Positions 46,768 to 51,686 of a stretch of 51,686 nucleotides of DNA are shown piece after piece. The notes beneath the pieces were generated by a model. The model was not told where the DNA came from and did no database searches. It saw only the letters and a program-made list of their open reading frames with translations. Made by a program: the position numbers and the translations under genes. How positions within the stretch are numbered: position 1 is the first letter of the stretch; every line of letters starts with the position of its first letter. The stretch comes from Rubellimicrobium roseum (lineage in GTDB: Bacteria > Pseudomonadota > Alphaproteobacteria > Rhodobacterales > Rhodobacteraceae), in assembly GCF_006152145.1 (NCBI RefSeq), contig NZ_VDFV01000022.1:1-51686 (forward strand), read 5' to 3'.

Positions 46768-47549
46768 CAGCGCACCAGCGCGAGATGGCGGGCCGACAAG
46801 CGGCCGCCATAGGTGGCCTGGAGGTTGCGGTCGGTCAGGACGAGGTCGGTCGGGCCCTCGTCGATCGGCCGGCGGTTCAGGAGGAGCACGCGGTCGAAGT
46901 ACTCGGCCACGGTGCCCAGGTCATGGTGGACGCAGACGACCGACCTGCCCTCGGTGCGCAGCGACTTGAGCACGCGGACGATGGCGGCCTCGGTCGCGGC
47001 GTCCACGCCTGCGAAGGGCTCGTCGAGGAGGACGAGATCGGCGCCCTGCGCCAGCGCGCGCGCCAGGAACACGCGCTGCTGCTGGCCACCCGAAAGCTGG
47101 CCAATCTGGCGGTCCGCGAGCTCCAGCGTGCCGGTGCGTTCGAGCGCGGCCTCGGCGCGGGCGCGGTGGTGGGGCCGGATGCGACCCAGGAGCCCCAGTT
47201 CGCGGTGGAGGCCCATCAGCGCCACGTCGATGACGCGCACCGGGAAGTCCCAATCCACCGAGGCGCGCTGGGGCACGTAGGCCACGCGGTGGCGCGCGCG
47301 GGCGAAAGGCTCGCCGAAGACGGCAACCTCGCCCGCCAGGCGCGGCACCAGGCCCAGCACGGCCTTGAGGAGCGTGGACTTGCCCGCGCCGTTGGGCCCC
47401 ACGATGGCCATCAGCGTTCCGGGGATGACCGTCATGTCGACATCCATCACGGCCGGCTTGCCGCCATAGCCTGCCGAGAGGCCATGAACGGCCAGGGGGC
47501 TCTCGTCGAGCGGGATCAGCGTCTCGGGGAAGCGTCCCAGGGCGTTCAT
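46767..47549 (-). CDS. sitB: Mn/Zn-type ABC transporter, ATP-binding protein
   Basis: A 260-residue ABC ATPase. Walker A is GPNGAGKSTLLKAV, the Q-loop is AYVPQRASVDWDFPV (a very typical metal-ABC motif), the signature is LSGGQQQRVFLARA, Walker B is LVLLDEPFAGVD and the switch His lies in VCVHHDLGTV. It overlaps the binding-protein gene by 4 bases and the first permease by 1 base. Confidence 0.93.
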   Translation of the reverse strand: MNALGRFPETLIPLDESPLAVHGLSAGYGGKPAVMDVDMTVIPGTLMAIVGPNGAGKSTLLKAVLGLVPRLAGEVAVFGEPFARARHRVAYVPQRASVDWDFPVRVIDVALMGLHRELGLLGRIRPHHRARAEAALERTGTLELADRQIGQLSGGQQQRVFLARALAQGADLVLLDEPFAGVDAATEAAIVRVLKSLRTEGRSVVCVHHDLGTVAEYFDRVLLLNRRPIDEGPTDLVLTDRNLQATYGGRLSARHLALVR

Positions 47550-48508
47550 GCGGGCCTCCAGAGCCGGCCAAGCCGCCCGCCCTCGGGGGTGGTGCCCCCG
47601 AGTTCGCGGGCGACCAGCGTCACGTTGTGGTCGATCATGCCGAGATAGGTGCCCTCGTAGGTGCCCTCCTCGCCCATGGCGTCGGAGAAGAGCACGCCGC
47701 CGATGCGCACCGTGTGGCCACGGGCGGCCGTGCCTTCGATCAGGGCGCGCAGGCCGCGGTCCGAGACGGAGCTTTCGACGAAGACGGCGCGGACCTGCCT
47801 CTCCACGAGAAGGCTCACCAGTTCCTCGATGCGAGCGACGCCGGCCTCGGACTCGGTCGAGACTCCCTGGATGCCTTGCACGTCGAACCCCCAGGCGCGG
47901 CCGAAATAGGCGAAGGCGTCATGGGCGGTGACCAGGACGCGCGACTCGGGCGGGACGGAGCCCAGCACCTCGTCGGCATAGGCGCGCAGCGAGGCGAGCT
48001 CGGCCTGGTAGGGGCCGAGCGCCGCCTCCACGGGCAGGTCGGGCGCGACCGAGAGCAGCGCCCCGCCGATGGCGTCGCTGACGCCCGACCAGAGCGCCGG
48101 GTCCATCCAGACATGCGGGTCGAAGCGGTCGGCGTAGCGGTCGTGCCCCAGAAGCCGATCGCGCGGTAGGCTTTCGGCCACGGCCGCCACGGGCTTGTGC
48201 GCGGCGAGGTCGTGGAGGAAGTCCTCCATCTGCGCCTCGAGGAAGAGGCCGTGCCAGAGCGTGAGGTCGGCGTTAACCATGGCGGCGATGTCGCTACGGG
48301 TCTGCCGGTAGGCGTGGGGGTCGACGCCCGGCCCCATCAGGCCCTGCACAGCCACCCCCTCACCCCCGAGGGCCCGGGCGGTGTCGGCGATCATGCTCAT
48401 GGTCGCGACGACCCGAAGCGGCCCGGCGGCACGGGCCGCCCCCGTCAGCCAAGGCGCGGCCGCGAGGCCCAGGATCACGGAGCGTCGGCAGAGCGGCGTG
48501 GGCGGCAT
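47546..48508 (-). CDS. sitA: Mn/Zn-type ABC transporter, substrate-binding protein
   Basis: A 320-residue cluster A-I metal-binding protein. The leader CRRSVILGLAAAPWLTGAARA has a twin-Arg pair and cleaves near ARAAG, so Tat or Sec export is possible. Metal ligands expected for the TroA/MntA group are visible: His65 (GVDPHAYRQT), His132 (FDPHVWMDP), His196 (TAHDAFAYF) and Asp293 (YLGMIDHNV). There is no His-rich loop as in ZnuA, which leans towards manganese. It is the first gene of sitABCD and has a Fur-type box in its promoter. Confidence 0.92.
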   Translation of the reverse strand: MPPTPLCRRSVILGLAAAPWLTGAARAAGPLRVVATMSMIADTARALGGEGVAVQGLMGPGVDPHAYRQTRSDIAAMVNADLTLWHGLFLEAQMEDFLHDLAAHKPVAAVAESLPRDRLLGHDRYADRFDPHVWMDPALWSGVSDAIGGALLSVAPDLPVEAALGPYQAELASLRAYADEVLGSVPPESRVLVTAHDAFAYFGRAWGFDVQGIQGVSTESEAGVARIEELVSLLVERQVRAVFVESSVSDRGLRALIEGTAARGHTVRIGGVLFSDAMGEEGTYEGTYLGMIDHNVTLVARELGGTTPEGGRLGRLWRPA

Positions 48509-48540
48509 GCGGTCCCCCTCGTGTTATCCACAGGATGATA

Positions 48541-48586
48541 TTGAGAGGCATTCGCAATACGTCAAGTCAAATGCGAGTAATTCGCA
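48541..48586 (-). promoter_or_regulatory. Metal-ABC promoter with Fur/Mur-like boxes
   Basis: TTGAGAGGCATTCGCAA (48541-48557) is an imperfect palindrome of the form TTGnGA-N5-TCnCAA, as bound by Fur-superfamily regulators. A second palindrome, TGCGA-N5-TCGCA, is at 48572-48586. On the minus strand TTGACG followed after 17 bases by AATATC may be the -35 and -10, and the first box lies in the spacer. Repression under metal sufficiency is inferred. Confidence 0.6.
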
Positions 48587-48596
48587 GCAGTGGCGC

Positions 48597-49787
48597 TCAG
48601 GCCGGCTGCGGCACGGGACGCGGCGCGAGCCGGTCGACGAGCTTGAACATCAGGGGATTCAGGGCGATGGACAGGAGCGCCGCCGCCAGCACGAGGTCGT
48701 GCGTCCGGGATGCCATCACCCCCAGCGACACGCCCAGGCCCGCCAGGATGAAGGTGAATTCCCCGGCCTGCGCGAGGCTTGCGGCGACGGTGAGGCCGGT
48801 GCGTCGGTCCTGGCCGAAGGCCGAGGTGATGGCGAGCGCGGCCAGGGACTTGCCCAGCATGATGATCGCCAGAAGGCTCAGGACCTTGACCGGCTGCTCG
48901 ACAAGGATCCTGGGATCGAAGAGCATTCCCACCGACACGAAGAACAGCACCGAGAAGGCATCGCGCAGCGGCAGCGAGCGTTCGGCCGCGCTGTGGCCCA
49001 GGGGCGAGGCGGCCAGCACGAGGCCCGCCACGAAGGCCCCCAGCGCGAAGGAGGCGTCGAAGACGGCGTAGGCCAGCCAGGCGATGCCCATGGCGATGGC
49101 CAGGACGCCCAGCGTGAAGAGCTCGCGCGAGCGTTCGTGGGCGATGGCGATGAGGGCGCTGGGCAGGACCCGCGTCCCCACCGCTGCCATGAGGAGAACA
49201 AAGGTCGCGACCTTGAACAGAACCCAGCCCACCTGGGCCGCGGCGCCGGCGGCCGAAGTTTCCTCGCCCGAGCCCGCCATCAGCGGCAGGAGCACGAGCG
49301 CCAGCACCATCACGAGGTCCTCGACGATGAGCCAGCCGACGGCGAGGCGGCCCGTGGGACTGCGGACTTGGGCGCGCTCCTCGAGCGCGCGGATCAGGAC
49401 GACCGTGGAGGCCACCGACACCGAGAAGCCCATCAGCAGCGCCTCGGCATGGCTCAGGCCATAGATCTCGCCTAGGAGCCAGCCCAGGCCAGTGGCGGCG
49501 GCGATCTGCGCCACTGCCCCCGGCAGTGCCACGCGGCGCACTGACATGAGATCCTTGGGCGAGAAGTGCAGCCCCACCCCGAACATCAGCAGGATCACCC
49601 CGATCTCGGCGAGTTGGGGAGCAAGCTCGGTGTCGGCCACGAATCCCGGCGTGAAGGGACCCACCGCAACCCCCGCCAGGATGTAGCCCACCAAGGGCGA
49701 CAGCCGGAGCCGGTTAGCCACGAGGCCGAACAGGAAGGCCATGACGAAGCCGGCGACGAGCGTGGTGATGAGGCTGTGGCCCTCCAT
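48597..49787 (-). CDS. CPA2-family cation:proton antiporter (KefB/YbaL-like)
   Basis: A 396-residue membrane antiporter with about 12 hydrophobic segments. Family marks are LSPLVGYILAGVAVGPFTPG, EIGVILLMFGVGLHFSPKDL, SVSVASTVVLIRALEE, GRLAVGWLIVEDLVMVLALV (the conserved Asp) and FFVSVGMLFDPRIL. It lacks the cytosolic TrkA-N/RCK domain of full-length KefB or YbaL, ending soon after the last helix. The ATG at 49787 has AAGGAGA upstream. It exchanges K+ or Na+ for protons by family; the ion is unknown. It lies upstream of the sit operon on the same strand but has its own context. Confidence 0.9.
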   Translation of the reverse strand: MEGHSLITTLVAGFVMAFLFGLVANRLRLSPLVGYILAGVAVGPFTPGFVADTELAPQLAEIGVILLMFGVGLHFSPKDLMSVRRVALPGAVAQIAAATGLGWLLGEIYGLSHAEALLMGFSVSVASTVVLIRALEERAQVRSPTGRLAVGWLIVEDLVMVLALVLLPLMAGSGEETSAAGAAAQVGWVLFKVATFVLLMAAVGTRVLPSALIAIAHERSRELFTLGVLAIAMGIAWLAYAVFDASFALGAFVAGLVLAASPLGHSAAERSLPLRDAFSVLFFVSVGMLFDPRILVEQPVKVLSLLAIIMLGKSLAALAITSAFGQDRRTGLTVAASLAQAGEFTFILAGLGVSLGVMASRTHDLVLAAALLSIALNPLMFKLVDRLAPRPVPQPA

Positions 49788-50132
49788 CGGGTCTCCTTCA
49801 GCGAGCGGTTCGGGATGGTGCGGATCTGGGGCCTCGGATCCGAGATGCGCAAGGGCCTCGGCTTGGGAACAGTTCCGACCAGAATCGTGTAGAGCGCTTT
49901 TTCGGCGTGGCCGCCCCTCACGCGGGGACCACCCGCACCAGGACCATCGTGAACCGTGCTGCGTGGCGGAAGCGGATCTCCGGGCAAGGTCGGACCGGTC
50001 CGGCGCCATCCCTCTTCACCCTTGAAGGATCGGATCACGCCGTTCGCCACGCCCAGAGCCGCTCGTGCGAACACGTCTCCGGTCAGGGCGCGACACGCCC
50101 GATCACTGGACCGCCGATCGCGCCCGGGGCGC
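49788..50132. other. 345-base gap without gene
   Basis: No frame shows the codon bias of real genes. The palindrome CTCGGATCCGAG (49833-49844) lies upstream of the antiporter gene. The rest must hold the antiporter promoter and the 3' end of the FucU-like transcript. Nothing else is recognised. Confidence 0.4.
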
Positions 50133-50585
50133 TCAGCCCTCGGGCGGGATTACGCCCTTGCGCAACGTGAAGCAGCCATAGAACCGCCGCTCGCCGGTCT
50201 GGATCACCGCGTAGGCTTGGCGCGCCGTGTCATAGAAGGTGAAGCGTTCGATGCCGACGAGGCGCGCCTCGCGACCATCGACCCGGTCGATGACCTCCTG
50301 CACCTCCTTCTGCACCGCCGGAACCGTCGCGGGCTCGCCCACCACCTCCATCCGGCCGGCGAAGTCGGGCACGAAGGTGTCGAGCGGCAGCACCGAGAGG
50401 ATTGCCTCGATGGCCTGCGCGGCCGTGAGATTGTCCATGTGCAGCAGCTCGCCCAGCACCGTCTCGCGCGCGATGCTGTCGGCGGGGAAGTTGGTGTCGC
50501 AGACCACCAGGAGGTCCCCGTGCCCCATCGCGCGAAGAGCATAGAGCACGTCTGCGCTCAGCCGGTTGTCGATTCCTTTCAACAT
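50133..50585 (-). CDS. fucU: RbsD/FucU-family sugar mutarotase
   Basis: A 150-residue FucU-type protein catalysing interconversion of sugar anomers, probably L-fucose. It starts MLKGIDNRLSADVLYALRAM, then GHGDLLVVCDTNFPADS with the conserved His and Asp, and ends YGCFTLRKGVIPPEG. Tyr/Phe and Arg in VGIERFTFYDTARQAYAVIQ match the family active site. The ATG at 50585 has GAGGGA upstream; a longer frame is open but unsupported. It is alone, with no fucose or ribose pathway gene adjacent, so its sugar is uncertain. Confidence 0.88.
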   Translation of the reverse strand: MLKGIDNRLSADVLYALRAMGHGDLLVVCDTNFPADSIARETVLGELLHMDNLTAAQAIEAILSVLPLDTFVPDFAGRMEVVGEPATVPAVQKEVQEVIDRVDGREARLVGIERFTFYDTARQAYAVIQTGERRFYGCFTLRKGVIPPEG

Positions 50586-51629
50586 GTTCCGTCCCTCTAT
50601 TGATGAATTTTCCTGTGCCTGCACCGAAGAGATGCGCCCAAGGCCAACCGATCAAGCATCGAAAGCGGTCGGGGTGAAAAGGATGGTGGGGCCTTGGGCC
50701 ATTTCCGGTTGCATATGCCCCACGCCCTCGCGAGGCGCTCGACCGAAAAGACCTGTTGTGCTGCATGGTTCCAAGTCATGCTTCATGCAGCGCCCGAACT
50801 TCTCTCGCCAGATTGCCGGTCTCGGCTTCACAATCGTGACTCTTGCGACCGAGTCGTGCCCACTGCTCACCCAGGGCTCGCGCACCATATCGCCGTCATG
50901 ATGATAGACGCCGCAGTCTGCAACCGGAGTAGGTCCCAAGATAAGAGCGTTCGTGGAGCCTGAGGCGCAGGCGAGCATGTCAGGGCCGACCGGACTACAA
51001 TAGGTCGGCCGGCGTGCCCATGGGATGGTCCGACTGGTCAAGGTCGGCCCGGCAACGATCTGGCCACGATGTCGGCAGCCCTGTGCGGGTTTCGTCTTGC
51101 GACTTCGGCCATCACCCCTCCCCGATGCAGTCCAGAAAACCGTAGCTGTGGGTGTTCGGCCTGTCCATGTAGGCATGTCGGACCCATCTTGGATGGGCAG
51201 TGACGGATCGAACTTTGCACCGGCGGCGCAAGTCTTGGTCAGCCTCCGGGCCAGAGCGTCTATCTCTTCCGAGGTTGCCCCTGTTGGGTGAGTTTGGACA
51301 CCTCGATCGGACGGGGGCCGATGTCCGACCCTGAGTGGTCAGGCAATTCCATGTGCCGGCAAGTCAGTTCATCGTGGACCGGGTACCTGAACTCGGCGTT
51401 TCATCTAAGAAGAACTCGCAGCCTAGGGCCCGTGCCAGTCGTTGGGCTGGCGTCTGAGTTCCGCTTCGACCAGCCGTGGGTAGACTTGGCTTGGCATCGG
51501 GCCGCCTGTCGGGTCCACGGTCGGGCGATGCCTCTAGCCGTCGCCAACGTCGAAAGAGTGAACAAGCAGTCCATTTGGCAAGGCGATAAAGGTGTTCTGG
51601 AGGTTGGGAGTCGTGGCTACGCTCAGGAC
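50586..51629. other. About 1 kb of lower-GC, gene-poor sequence
   Basis: Several short frames exist but none has codon bias, a ribosome site or recognisable motifs, so I call no gene. An 8-bp perfect hairpin (GGCCGACC 50984-50991 with GGTCGGCC 51003-51010) is present. Base composition is clearly less GC-rich than elsewhere. The stretch borders a probable insertion sequence, so it may be decayed accessory DNA. Confidence 0.45.
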
Positions 51630-51686
51630 TCATAGCCAGAACATGACGGTTGCGGCCAAGGCGATGGCCGAGAGAAAGACCTTGGG
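51630..51686 (-). mobile_element. C-terminal tail of a probable IS5-type transposase, cut by window edge
   Basis: The last 18 minus-strand codons read PKVFLSAIALAATVMFWL followed by TGA at 51632-51630. This hydrophobic ending is characteristic of IS5-group transposases (pattern FLSAI.LAA.V.FWL). The bases after the stop (GTCCTGAGCGTAGCC on the minus strand) would then belong to the terminal inverted repeat. The partner end lies outside the window, so the element cannot be confirmed here. Confidence 0.6.

Noticed and set aside
50652-51176. 174-codon open frame on the minus strand in the right-hand gap
   Set aside because: No codon bias, no ribosome site, Arg/Pro/Thr-rich composition typical of non-coding translation.

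Overview
The window looks like chromosomal DNA of a high-GC alphaproteobacterium of the Rhodobacterales (Roseobacter/Paracoccus-like). The evidence is very strong C/G preference at third codon positions, the start of a Rhodobacter-type 5-aminolevulinate synthase at the left edge, the gph/glmU/glmS order, a rhizobial-type frcRBCAK fructose locus, an inositol locus with a fused IolC-DUF2090, a split PqiA, and a surface protein with a VPLP sorting tail. These are family-level judgements made by reading translations; no database search was run.

Layout: 1-5.4 kb carries the first codons of hemA (minus), an M20 peptidase, a short-chain dehydrogenase with an elaborate stem-rich leader, a possibly broken hypothetical gene, gph and glmU. 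glmS (5.4-7.2 kb) is followed by a flavin-binding oxidase-like gene and an AlkD-like DNA repair gene, then phhA on the other strand. From the last third of glmS to about 9.6 kb the codon usage is visibly more A/T-rich. 9.6-14.7 kb is the fructose ABC importer with its ROK regulator and kinase. 14.8-23.4 kb is a tight glycogen operon, glgB-glgC-glgA-glgX-pgm. A 719-base gene-free stretch follows.

24.2-35.5 kb is one minus-strand block for myo-inositol use: a LacI-type regulator, an IolI/MocC-like isomerase, a three-gene inositol ABC importer, iolG, iolC-DUF2090, iolD, a tiny membrane protein and iolB. iolE and iolA are not in the window. Divergent from the LacI gene is a plus-strand cassette of three genes: a MocD-like membrane desaturase/oxygenase, a MocE-like Rieske ferredoxin and a PanB (ketopantoate hydroxymethyltransferase) paralogue that seems to lack two of the usual metal ligands. 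My best candidate for an undescribed system is this cassette acting with the inositol operon, perhaps to remove an O-methyl group from a methylated inositol or inosamine and handle the released one-carbon unit. That function is inference.

38.1-51.7 kb holds hutF, a GDSL esterase, a PqiABC-type lipid-transport operon, a Mn/Zn ABC importer with a Fur-like box in its promoter, a CPA2 cation/proton antiporter, a FucU/RbsD mutarotase, and about 1 kb of gene-poor, lower-GC DNA that ends in what looks like the tail of an IS5-type transposase.

Two 56-base sequences (2683-2738 and 23814-23869, inverted, 47 of 56 identical) and a long hairpin at 37949-38035 are the most notable non-coding structures.
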